Position numbers and translations under genes: made by a program
Origin: JANXQG01 sp964615095
Lineage (GTDB): Bacteria > Planctomycetota > Planctomycetia > Pirellulales > Thermoguttaceae
NCBI GenBank assembly: GCA_964615095.1
Contig: CAZTPX010000031.1
Location: 9,410-73,409 of the forward strand
Length of the DNA: 64,000 bases
Direction: 5' to 3'
Notes under the pieces: model-generated
The model's input: only the letters and a program-made list of their open reading frames with translations
The model's database searches: none
What the model was told of the DNA's origin: nothing
Part shown: one piece after another, positions 16,575 to 24,778 of the stretch
How the letters are laid out: every line of letters starts with the position of its first letter
How positions within the stretch are numbered: the first letter of the stretch is position 1

Positions 16575-17371
16575 TTATTCTGTCTTGTACCCGAGCTTCT
16601 TGGCCTGGGCAAAATCCTCGGCCGCTTCGTGCCTATCGCCGCTCTGCTCGTATACAAGGCCACGGCCGTAATACGCGACGGCAAACTTTGGGTTGAGCCG
16701 AATGGCTTCGCTGAAATCGGCGGCGGCCTTGTCGTGTTCGCCTTTATTGTAGTAGACCCGCCCTCGGCTGTAATAGGCTTCGGCAAACTTCGGTTTGAGC
16801 TTGATAACCTCCGTTAGGTCGGTAATCGCCTTGTCATAGTCGCCCTTGTTGTCGTAGCAATCGCTCCGGCTGTAATACGCCTCGACATATTTCGCGTTCA
16901 ACCGGATGGCCTCAGTGTTTCGGCAATGGCCTTGTCATATTTGCCCTTATTCCCGTAGTCGTTACCCAGGTTGTGATACGCAACGGCACATTTCGGGTCC
17001 AGTCGAATCGCCTCCGTAGAGTCGGTAATGGCTCTGTCGTGTTCACCTTTCCTCCCGTAAGCCATGCCTCGGTTGCCATACGCCCCGGCAAGTTTCGGGT
17101 TCAGACGGATGGCCTCGGTACAATCGGCTATTGCCTTATCGTGGTCGCCTTTATAACCGTAGGCGCGCCCGCGGTGGCTAAACGCGATCGAATTCTTCGG
17201 ATCAATTCGGAGGGCTTCGCTGAACGCGGCTATTGCCGCGTCGAAGTCCGCCTTTTCGAGACACGCTTTGCCTGTCTCGTAAGCTTCCTTGGCAAGATCA
17301 GCACTTGTCGCCACATTCGGCAGCAACAAGATGGCGATCAGTGTCGTCAACCAATTCTTGAATGTGTGCAT
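16575..17371 (-). pseudogene. Exported TPR-repeat protein, frameshifted
   Basis: Two overlapping frames (16898-17371 and 16575-16901) together encode one TPR protein of about 265 residues. It has a signal peptide (MHTFKNWLTTLIAILLLPNV) and about six or seven 34-residue repeats of the type AIADCTEAIRLNPKLAGAYG. Comparison with its own repeats shows one base missing near 16915: GCCGAAACACTGAGGCC is a base shorter than the equivalent GCC-GAT-TGT-ACC-GAG-GCC. The gene is either inactivated or affected by a sequencing error. The product would be periplasmic; partners are unknown. The nearly identical repeats make a slippage deletion plausible. Confidence 0.8.
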
Positions 17372-17595
17372 CGTTCATCCTCCATGTCAGATGGCCCAAT
17401 CGGCTCGGCCAACGGGGCTTCTTAACTGCGCGATGTCTGCCGGGAAGGGACGTGGTACGTGTTCCCCTGCCGATCGGTTGCGAGTTCCCTTTCACTGCGC
17501 CCATTCTATCTTATACAAGGGGGGGTCAAGAGCGATTCACGCCTGATGGAATCACGAAACTCCATTTAGGTTGCATTGCGCAGGCCAGGCCCACC

Positions 17596-18006
17596 TTACG
17601 GCTCTCGCCGCAGGTGGCCGGCGCTGGACTGAAAATACTTGCGGCGGCGATTCTCAACGGCCGACTGGGCCTCGGCCTGCCGGTCCTGCAGATCGGCCAC
17701 GTTCGCCTGGCAGTAGCGGCAGCCGACCACCTCTATGTGGAACGCCACGTATCGCGCGGCATCATCGGGCAGGATGCCCAAAAGAAAGCTGCCCAGTTCC
17801 TGCCGCGAGGGGCAACTCAAGCGGTGCCGCCGCCAGACCTCACCGAGGGAAACCACACCGGAATCGCGGCGGCCGATAATGGCCGCCAGTTGCCGCGCCA
17901 ACGAGGGGTCGTCACGGAGGGTCTTTTCGATCCGCGTCATCTCCTCGATAGGCAGGGCCTCGTCCAGGTAGGCTTCAAGATCGGTAGTGCGAAAAGAGGC
18001 GGTCAT
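17596..18006 (-). CDS. Putative anti-sigma factor-like protein
   Basis: A 136-aa soluble protein with a DLEAYLDEALP-type opening typical of planctomycete anti-sigma or zf-HC2 proteins. Around residues 90-98 it has HIEVVGCRYC, a His-x6-Cys-x2-Cys pattern that may hold zinc. The start codon is 3 bp past the stop of an ECF sigma gene, so the two are co-transcribed and probably translationally coupled. Sigma/anti-sigma pairs are the usual arrangement. Sequence similarity alone is weak, so the anti-sigma role is inferred from position and motif. Confidence 0.65.
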   Translation of the reverse strand: MTASFRTTDLEAYLDEALPIEEMTRIEKTLRDDPSLARQLAAIIGRRDSGVVSLGEVWRRHRLSCPSRQELGSFLLGILPDDAARYVAFHIEVVGCRYCQANVADLQDRQAEAQSAVENRRRKYFQSSAGHLRREP

Positions 18007-18008
18007 GA

Positions 18009-18647
18009 TTACTGGTACAGCTCAGGGAAAACTTCCTCCGGCAGCCCTTGACCGCGCAGTGTGGTCCGCAGCCGGGCGATGGTTTCGAACTTGTAGTTGG
18101 CCACGGTCTGTTCGGAAATGCCCAGCCGCGCGGCCACCTCCTTGTTCGACCAGCCGCGGACCCAGAGCAACTCGATGCATTGCAGCCGCTCCCACTGTCC
18201 GCGGCGGCGCCAATGGTCGATCATCTCGCCCAGGGCGCGGACCAAGGCCGCTTCTTCTAGGCCGTGCTGCTCCCGGCTGCGGACGATACTGCTTGCGCGG
18301 CGGCCGCGATCGACCGCCTGCCAGCCGTCGCTGCTCTCCTCGGTCACCAGCGGCAGCGTGGGCCGACGGCCTTCATGCCGCAGGAAATCGGTCAACTTGT
18401 GGGCGGCGATGGAGAACAAATAGCCCTCCAGCCCTTGATCCGCATCGTAGTTCGGCAGGCTGTTGAGGAAGCCGATGAACGTTTCCTGGACCAAGTCCTC
18501 GGCCGCGGCCCGATTGGCCACGCGGCGGACGACAAAGCCCAGCAGCCGGCCTTCATAGCGCGCAATGAACTCGTTCCAGGCGCCGGCCTCGCCGGCGCGG
18601 ATGCGCGAGATCAACAAGCTTTCCGAACTGCCACCGGATGTGCCCAT
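18009..18647 (-). CDS. ECF RNA polymerase sigma factor
   Basis: A 212-aa sigma-70 family factor of ECF type. Region 2 is AWNEFIARYEGRLLGFVVRR, followed by AEDLVQETFIGFL. Region 4 is LQCIELLWVRGWSNKEVAAR with the helix-turn-helix LGISEQTVANYKFETIARLR. A long linker of about 60 residues separates the two. It lies within a six-gene minus-strand series that begins with a coiled-coil membrane protein at 23330, and its immediate downstream neighbour is a putative anti-sigma. It probably directs a stress or envelope regulon under control of the kinase module. Confidence 0.9.
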   Translation of the reverse strand: MGTSGGSSESLLISRIRAGEAGAWNEFIARYEGRLLGFVVRRVANRAAAEDLVQETFIGFLNSLPNYDADQGLEGYLFSIAAHKLTDFLRHEGRRPTLPLVTEESSDGWQAVDRGRRASSIVRSREQHGLEEAALVRALGEMIDHWRRRGQWERLQCIELLWVRGWSNKEVAARLGISEQTVANYKFETIARLRTTLRGQGLPEEVFPELYQ

Positions 18648-18800
18648 ACCATCAGCTTAGCATCGCCAGCGCGGAACCGCCAGCGGCGCTAGAGCGATGG
18701 CAGCGCTGGAAAGGGGGCCGGCTAAAACCGGGACTCCAGCACCACGCCCCAGCATGATCGGACGCGGTTTAGCTGGGCTGCGGCGCTGTGGCGTCCCACC

Positions 18801-19718
18801 TTATCGCGCTTTCGCCTCACGCCGCTTGGTCGCCGACCGCAAGCCGCCCCAAGCCAGGACCAAGATCCCCAGCACGCCGCCGAGGATCACGGCTGCGCCT
18901 TTCACCCGCTGGTTGATCGCCGTCTGTTGGACCGCGGACTTAATCTGCTCCTGAGCCGAGTCATCGAAAACGACCCGCGCGTACAACGTAACCATGTCCT
19001 GGCTGCCGTCGCCGATCTCCATGGTCCGGTGCTCGGCCAACTTCTGCTGGGCGAATTTCCGCAGCACCTCGTCCGGCAGACGCACGGCGGCTGCCTCGGG
19101 ACCTATCGATAACTCGGCATATTCGCTGACCACCGCCTGGATCTGCCTGGGCAAATCCCGATCGCATTCCAATTCCGTCATGAAGGGCCCCGCCGACACG
19201 CTCCTGGTGTAGCGGCCGTCTTCCATTTTGAGCGGCGCGTTGACCCACTCGGGCAATGGCGGTTTTTCCGGCGCAACGGGCAGGCTGGTCTTAATCAGCT
19301 TTTCCGGAGCCTTGGCCGTCCGCCCCGCGACCTGGCCAATCCAGGCCTGAACAAGAGCCTGACGCAGCGCCTCGGTCAAAGTCATCTTCGGCCGCTTGGT
19401 CTGGGCGGCGGTAGTCTTGGGGGGCGATTCAGGAGGCAAGGCAATCGCCTGGGGCGCAACTTGCTTGGACGCCTCCACACGCTGGACTTGCTGGAATCCT
19501 CCCTCTCTAACCTGGTGCGAACCGACAAACAAGACACATACTATTCCCAATCCCATGCCGGCGAGAACGACCAAGCCGATCACAAAGGGACGCGTCCTCG
19601 GATTGGCCAGTCCCTTGATAATCACATAGAGTAAGGCCACAAGAGCAATGATGGCGAACCAGGATATGCGTGTGGCCATAATGGGTGCATTCATATTGGC
19701 CATAATGGGTGCATTCAT
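18801..19718 (-). CDS. Membrane protein with N- and C-terminal helices
   Basis: A 305-aa protein with two N-terminal membrane helices (about 18-36 and 46-66), a soluble region of about 190 residues and one C-terminal helix (about 272-290). Nothing matches a known family. The middle is extra-membrane and Pro/Lys rich near 90-160. The N-terminus is odd: the sequence MNAPIMAN is followed at once by MNAPIMAT, from a tandem 24-bp-type duplication of the start region; either ATG could serve. It starts 15 bp after the kinase stop and lies between that kinase and the sigma factor. Confidence 0.7.
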   Translation of the reverse strand: MNAPIMANMNAPIMATRISWFAIIALVALLYVIIKGLANPRTRPFVIGLVVLAGMGLGIVCVLFVGSHQVREGGFQQVQRVEASKQVAPQAIALPPESPPKTTAAQTKRPKMTLTEALRQALVQAWIGQVAGRTAKAPEKLIKTSLPVAPEKPPLPEWVNAPLKMEDGRYTRSVSAGPFMTELECDRDLPRQIQAVVSEYAELSIGPEAAAVRLPDEVLRKFAQQKLAEHRTMEIGDGSQDMVTLYARVVFDDSAQEQIKSAVQQTAINQRVKGAAVILGGVLGILVLAWGGLRSATKRREAKAR

Positions 19719-19733
19719 AATTGCCGTCCTCCG

Positions 19734-21773
19734 CTAAATCACTTTCTTCCGTTGGGGATGCAAGCGGGCATAGAGCGGCACCCAAGGGCTGGCCAGTTGC
19801 ACAGAGATCGACATGCAGGCGGCAACCATCATCAGCCACGGCTCGGGGAAATGCCAGGCTCCGGCGATGCAGCAGGCGATGACTAAGGTTACCACGAGCG
19901 ACCAGATGCTCAATCGCGTATTGCGCATGGGATCGGCATCCAGCCACCAGCGCAGAAGGCCCAAGAGCGTGGCGAAAACCGCCATGTAGGCCATTGCCGT
20001 CGGCCGCCCGTCCTGGTAGAACGCCGGGGAAACCCAATGGGGCGCTGCCTGGTTGACTCCCGTGGTCAGCGTGTGGTCGGCCGGCAGCCGAACGCAGAAG
20101 ACCTCAGCCGCGCCGAAGGCCGCCAGGCCCATGCCGAACCCAATGGTCATAAGGATGAAGTGCCGCAGTAGGCGTTCGCCCCGCGAACCTTCCCAGAACT
20201 TGGAGACAACGATCACGATCCAGGCGCCGGCCAAGCTAACCAGGTAGAGCCAAGCACATTGTTCGATGTGCATCGGCATGCCGTGGTAAGTTTCCAGCAC
20301 GTACATCGCCACGCACATCGCGGCCGTGACCGCCGCAGCCGCCAGCAATGAGCCGATCAATTCCGTCATCCGCACGGCCAGCGGCTTGACGATGAAAGCC
20401 GGCGCGGCGGCCGTGGAGGCCAAAGGCCGCGGTGCCCCGGCCGCCGTGGGAACCGCCACCGCTGGCCGGGCGACAGGAGTGGAACAGAGGCAAAGTCGAT
20501 AAATAAAGCGCACGAGGCGATAACCGCCGTAGACGATCAATAGAAAGACCCCTGCCGGCAACCAAGCCTGGGGTGTGACCAGAAGTGCAAGAATAGCGAA
20601 CACCACGATCAGCCGCTTGGCCCCCGGGTGCAGCTTGGACTGTTGCCAGCGCTGCCTGGCCCGCTGCAATTGGAGTGCGACGTACTGGGCGATCGGTTCC
20701 TGATCCTCACTGGCCGCTGGTTCTTCGGCAAACACATGGACCGGCGCAGGCCCTGGCCGAGGACCTTGCCTCGTGGGTGGAACTCCAGCAGGCGATTGCG
20801 TCGGCATGGCAGATTGAGATTCGCCATCGCGAACGTCTGGACTAGGATTAAGCATAATCACCGGCATCGCGCCGCCATTGGCAGGCGCGACGCCCGCGCC
20901 GCCCGGCAACGCCGCCGCCATCTCGCCCACCGTCGCGAACCGCCGCGCGGGATCCTTCTCCAAGGCCCGGGCCACCACGCTGCGATACGGTTCGGCAAGC
21001 TTCGAGACGTCGGGTTGGGCCGTGAGGTGTTTCATGAGCACCTCACCCACGCTTTCGCCGTCGAAGGGCACGTGACCGGTGAGCAGTTCGTAAAGGACCG
21101 CGCCCAAGGCGTAAACGTCGAGTTCTTTGCCGTAGCGGCCGTGGGCCACCTCGGGCGCCATGTAATGAACGGTGCCGATGCTCTCCGTGTGCCCGCTGCG
21201 GCGGCTGCAGGAGATGAACTTCGAAAGGCCGTAATCGCCCACCTTCACCACGCCTTCGTCGCAGAAGATATTGCCCGGCTTCAGGTCGCGGTGAACGATG
21301 CCGTGGTCATGCAGGTAAGCCACGCCGGCGGCGATGCCGTGGAACCAGTTCATTGCCTCGTCCAGCGGCAAGCCCTGCGGATGATCGGCGATTTCGCTTT
21401 CCAGGGACCTGCCCGACATATACTCCATCACCACCCACGTGCCGCCGGCATCGTCTTGGCGGATGTCGTAGAGACTCAAGAGATTGGGATGCTTGAGGTT
21501 GAGGCACTGCCGCATGCCGCGCAGTTCGGTATCGAGATTGCGGCGGATCAGTTTCAGGGCGACTTCCTTGCCGGCATCGCTGATGGCGTAGTAGACTTCG
21601 CCGAAGCCGCCGCTGCCCACGCCGCGCTTGATCGTATAACCGGCCAACGGCTGGCTGCCGCTGGCATACAGGAACGGGCCGCCCGCGCCCTGCTCCGCCT
21701 TGTCGCGGGCAGGCATGGCATGATCGGCTGTATCGCCCAATCGGTCTTGCACGGCAACGCCTTGTGAGGACAT
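19734..21773 (-). CDS. Ser/Thr protein kinase with multiple membrane helices
   Basis: A 679-aa protein with an intact kinase domain at about 43-300. The Gly loop is VGSGGFGEVYYA, the Lys is in VALKLI, the catalytic loop is HRDLKPGN, the metal loop is VGDYGLSKF (DYG, not DFG), and APEVAHGRYG and DVYALGAVLYELLTG follow. The C-terminal half carries about eight hydrophobic segments and Ala/Pro-rich linkers, so the kinase is cytoplasmic and membrane-anchored. It sits between an FHA gene upstream and a membrane-protein/sigma pair downstream. The FHA neighbour is a natural reader of its phosphorylated products. Confidence 0.9.
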   Translation of the reverse strand: MSSQGVAVQDRLGDTADHAMPARDKAEQGAGGPFLYASGSQPLAGYTIKRGVGSGGFGEVYYAISDAGKEVALKLIRRNLDTELRGMRQCLNLKHPNLLSLYDIRQDDAGGTWVVMEYMSGRSLESEIADHPQGLPLDEAMNWFHGIAAGVAYLHDHGIVHRDLKPGNIFCDEGVVKVGDYGLSKFISCSRRSGHTESIGTVHYMAPEVAHGRYGKELDVYALGAVLYELLTGHVPFDGESVGEVLMKHLTAQPDVSKLAEPYRSVVARALEKDPARRFATVGEMAAALPGGAGVAPANGGAMPVIMLNPSPDVRDGESQSAMPTQSPAGVPPTRQGPRPGPAPVHVFAEEPAASEDQEPIAQYVALQLQRARQRWQQSKLHPGAKRLIVVFAILALLVTPQAWLPAGVFLLIVYGGYRLVRFIYRLCLCSTPVARPAVAVPTAAGAPRPLASTAAAPAFIVKPLAVRMTELIGSLLAAAAVTAAMCVAMYVLETYHGMPMHIEQCAWLYLVSLAGAWIVIVVSKFWEGSRGERLLRHFILMTIGFGMGLAAFGAAEVFCVRLPADHTLTTGVNQAAPHWVSPAFYQDGRPTAMAYMAVFATLLGLLRWWLDADPMRNTRLSIWSLVVTLVIACCIAGAWHFPEPWLMMVAACMSISVQLASPWVPLYARLHPQRKKVI

Positions 21774-21807
21774 GATTTTCCAGCTCCCGAGGTGTCGGGC
21801 CGACCTT

Positions 21808-22458
21808 TTATTCTACCACCGGTTCCAAACTGAAGGAAAAGCCTTCCCCGCTGACGCGGGAATTCGCCTGCAATTGGCCGCGGGTCTTGCAGGACACGCC
21901 GTCGATTTCGAAGCGGCCGGCGGCATGACAATATAACTTCTCGTCGTGACGAAATAGGATGACCTCGCCGGGCCAATCGCGGCAGACGACGTGGCTCTGC
22001 GGCTTGGGCCCCAGCACGCAGGAATCGGCCAGGAGCAACACCGCGTCGGCCGCCGGCTGCGTGCGGTGCCGACTGAGGAAGTCAAGCCGGGCCGTAAGGC
22101 TCAGGGGATGCGTCCGCCGCATTTGCAACTTCACGCCCCGGCCGATTTCGATCTGGCTGCCGTCGGCCAACAGCTCCGTGGCATTGACCGGCCGGCCGCC
22201 GACGCGGACCTCGCGCAAGGCGTCGATCAGGTAGCCCTCGCGGTCGCGGCGAATGCGGGCGTGCCGGGCGGAAATGTCGGCAAGGATGGGGATATCGGCC
22301 CCGCCCCGACCGCCCGGCTGGCCGACGATCAATTCGTCGGCCAGGCAGACCCAGTACCCGCCCACGGCGTCGACCCAAAGCATGAAGCGGTCCGCAGGTT
22401 TGGCGTCGCCGAAGGCCATGGCCATCATTCTCTGGATTTGCGGGGCGAATGGGAACAT
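21808..22458 (-). CDS. FHA-domain protein
   Basis: A 216-aa protein with a forkhead-associated domain at about 45-115: GGADIPILADISARHARIRR and a following YLIDALREVRVGGRPVN. The SARHARI segment is the phosphothreonine-binding loop. The C-terminal half is Cys-containing and has no recognised domain but resembles a second FHA-like beta-sandwich (LGPKPQSHVVCRDWPGEV). The start at ATG 22458 is a choice over the TTG at 22485; neither has a strong Shine-Dalgarno. It precedes the membrane kinase and probably binds its phosphorylated substrates. Confidence 0.85.
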   Translation of the reverse strand: MFPFAPQIQRMMAMAFGDAKPADRFMLWVDAVGGYWVCLADELIVGQPGGRGGADIPILADISARHARIRRDREGYLIDALREVRVGGRPVNATELLADGSQIEIGRGVKLQMRRTHPLSLTARLDFLSRHRTQPAADAVLLLADSCVLGPKPQSHVVCRDWPGEVILFRHDEKLYCHAAGRFEIDGVSCKTRGQLQANSRVSGEGFSFSLEPVVE

Positions 22459-22523
22459 GGTAACAGAAAACAGGGATGAGGTCAAAGTACTCAGTACTCA
22501 GCTCTAAAACCTAAGGCCTTTCA

Positions 22524-23330
22524 TCACTTCTTTTCCGTCGCGGCCACGGTCTTGGCATCCGGCTTCTTCTCGCCAAAATACTGGCCGACCTGATCGACGA
22601 TGTCTTGCGGACTGGCCTTGTCCAACGGAATCTCGCCCTGGAACTCAGTTTCCGCGTTGACAAGTTTCTCGGAGACCTCCAGCCGCGTCTTCACGTTCTG
22701 GACCAGTTCCTTGGCGCGGCCAAGCTGGCTATCGTCGAACTGATAGTTGCTGGTGGCCTGGGCGGCGGCGACCATCTGGTGGCGGGCCTCCAGGTTCTCG
22801 ACTTCGACCTGCAACTGTCGCTTCTGGGCCAACATGGCTTCGAGCTTCTGTCGGGCCGCTGCCAGGCTCTTCACTCGGGCGTCGCGGACCTGCTTGAGGC
22901 TGGCCAGCGTGGCTTCGGCGGTGCGGTAACGCTCGAAGCGGTTGGCCAAGTCCGTCTTGACTTCCACTGCCGCGAACTTCCGGCCGGCATACTCGTACGT
23001 ATCCTTGGCCGTGGCCAGATCGGTCTTCAGCCGCAGGATCTGCTCTTTATCCTTCGCCAACTTCGATTCGCAGTTGGCGATCTGCTCTTCCAGCCGCTGC
23101 ACGTCGACCTCTTCTTTGGCGATCACGTGCATGTTCTTGCGGACTTCGGGCGCCAAGTCCTGAATCATTTGCCGCGCGTGATCGATTTCAAAACCGACAG
23201 GCACGCTGTTCTGCACGGAATCGTGAACATAGCCCAACGAGGTGCGGATATAGCCGATCGTATTCCGCCCGAAGAGCATGGCTGCGGCCAAGAGAATGGC
23301 CGCCGTGGTGATGATGGTTTTCTTGATCAT
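22524..23330 (-). CDS. Membrane-anchored coiled-coil protein
   Basis: A 268-aa protein with one N-terminal helix (about 4-20, IITTAAILLAAAMLFG) and then a long coiled coil (about 60-215) rich in Glu, Lys and Ala (VQRLEEQIANCESKLAKDKE). No domain beyond that is visible. It is the first gene of the minus-strand series and could be the envelope-side or scaffold component, but this is inferred from position only. The FHA gene starts 66 bp downstream of its stop. Confidence 0.8.
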   Translation of the reverse strand: MIKKTIITTAAILLAAAMLFGRNTIGYIRTSLGYVHDSVQNSVPVGFEIDHARQMIQDLAPEVRKNMHVIAKEEVDVQRLEEQIANCESKLAKDKEQILRLKTDLATAKDTYEYAGRKFAAVEVKTDLANRFERYRTAEATLASLKQVRDARVKSLAAARQKLEAMLAQKRQLQVEVENLEARHQMVAAAQATSNYQFDDSQLGRAKELVQNVKTRLEVSEKLVNAETEFQGEIPLDKASPQDIVDQVGQYFGEKKPDAKTVAATEKK

Positions 23331-23516
23331 GACCGAAGTCCTCCAAATAAGGGTGATGCGGGGGTTGTTTGTGAATTCTGATTGAACTTCTCCAATGGCC
23401 TAAAGCCGGCTGCTTTGAGAAAACTCATAACGGTGATTCGCCGCGGTTGGGAGGATCTTGGAAAGAATTTTTCCGAGGCGTAGCAACCCCCAACGGGGAG
23501 CGTTATACTAATCCCC

Positions 23517-24650
23517 ATGACTCTACGCGTTGAAGAACTCGTGCAGCAAATCCACGATGCTCTGGGCCAGATCGTCCTCGTGCTTACCGGCGGGAGCCGG
23601 GCCGTGGCCGAACTACTGGAGGTGCCCGGCGGATCCAGGACTTTGCTGGAAGCCAGCGTGCCTTACTCCGAGGCATCGCTTTGCGCATGGCTTGGCAGCC
23701 GGCCGGAACAATTCTGCTCGCCCCGCGCCGCTCGTGCCATGGCGGTCGTGGCCTTCGGCCGTGCGACGCGTTACGGCGCGGCGGAACAACAGGCGGCCGG
23801 CGTTTCCTGTACGGCCGGGCTGGTCACCGATCGGCCGAAACGGGGGCCGCATCGCGCGCATGTCGCCGTGCAGACCGCCAACCGCACGCGCTGTTGGTCG
23901 TTGGAGTTGGAAAAAGACGCCCGCAGTCGCCCGCAAGAGGAGCAGATCGTCAGCCGCATGGTGCTCAACGCCGTAGCCGCCGGCTGCGACGTTGAAAATC
24001 AATTGGACCTGTCGCTGTCGGAGGAGGAGCAAGTCACGTTCGAGGAGGCGACTGCGCCCGTGTCGTGGCGGGAGTTGTTCTTGGGCCGCGTCGAGGTGAT
24101 CGGCGCCGACGACACGATCGGCCCGCCGCGTCCAGGGCCGCGGGCGATCCTCTCCGGAGCCTTCAATCCGTTGCACGTCGGGCACTGTCGCATGGCGGAA
24201 ATCGTGGAACAGTCGCTGGGCCTGCCCACGGCCATGGAGATTTCGATCCTCAACGTCGACAAGCCGGTGCTGGACTACCTGGAGATCCGCCGCCGCTTGG
24301 GGCAGTTTCCCTCGGAGCAGACCGTGTGGCTGAGCCGCGCGGCCACGTTTGAAGACAAGTCAAGGTTGTTTCCCGGGGCGACGTTCGTGGTGGGCGTCGA
24401 CACTTTGCGGCGGATTGCCGACCCGCGCTACTACGGCAACGATCGCAATACCATGTTGCAGTCGCTGCGGCGCATCCTTGGCCGGGATTGCCGCTTCCTG
24501 GTTTTCGGCCGAGCGGTAGGATCGAGTTTCATTCGCCTTGCGGACCTGGAACTCCCCGACGAGCTTCGCCGTGCGTGCAGCGAGGTTCCGCCGGAGAAGT
24601 TCCGGGAGGACGTTTCCTCGACAGCCTTGCGGAAGGCGGGGGCGTGGTAG
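23517..24650 (+). CDS. CinA-like domain fused to nucleotidyltransferase-like domain
   Basis: A 377-aa fusion. Residues 15-160 match the CinA C-terminal domain, whose characterised members deamidate NMN (LTGGSRAVAELLEVPGGSR and the following PYS motif). Residues 210-370 have the cytidylyltransferase fold of nicotinate/NMN adenylyltransferases with GAFNPLHVGH, the HxGH-type signature, and FVVGVDTLRRIADPRYYG. Both halves could act on pyridine nucleotides, suggesting NMN deamidation coupled to dinucleotide synthesis. The coupling is inferred. Many planctomycetes and some eukaryotes are reported to have comparable fusions, but I could not check this. It is transcribed alone. Confidence 0.85.
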   Translation: MTLRVEELVQQIHDALGQIVLVLTGGSRAVAELLEVPGGSRTLLEASVPYSEASLCAWLGSRPEQFCSPRAARAMAVVAFGRATRYGAAEQQAAGVSCTAGLVTDRPKRGPHRAHVAVQTANRTRCWSLELEKDARSRPQEEQIVSRMVLNAVAAGCDVENQLDLSLSEEEQVTFEEATAPVSWRELFLGRVEVIGADDTIGPPRPGPRAILSGAFNPLHVGHCRMAEIVEQSLGLPTAMEISILNVDKPVLDYLEIRRRLGQFPSEQTVWLSRAATFEDKSRLFPGATFVVGVDTLRRIADPRYYGNDRNTMLQSLRRILGRDCRFLVFGRAVGSSFIRLADLELPDELRRACSEVPPEKFREDVSSTALRKAGAW

Positions 24651-24656
24651 GGCTTT

Positions 24657-24778
24657 AGGACCGGCGAATCAAGAACTGTCGCAAGTCAACGCCGTAGGGG
24701 TGACTCTTGTCGCCCCATTGCCGAAGAGGGCGACTAAAGTCACCCCTACAACACGACACTTATTGATTCGCCGGTCCT
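24657..24778. repeat. Nested inverted-repeat element of 122 bp
   Basis: The outer arms AGGACCGGCGAATCAA (24657-24672) and 24763-24778 are perfect complements (16 bp). Inside them 24694-24714 and 24729-24749 pair over 21 bp with two mismatches (GGGGTGACTCTTGTCGCC core). The right end TTATTGATTCGCCGGTCCTT recurs near 43145 and 50372. It lies between convergent genes. Confidence 0.85.

Noticed and set aside
20628..21767. 379-aa plus-strand frame opposite the membrane kinase
   Set aside because: It is antisense to a kinase with all catalytic motifs, and its composition is that of a shadow frame in GC-rich DNA.
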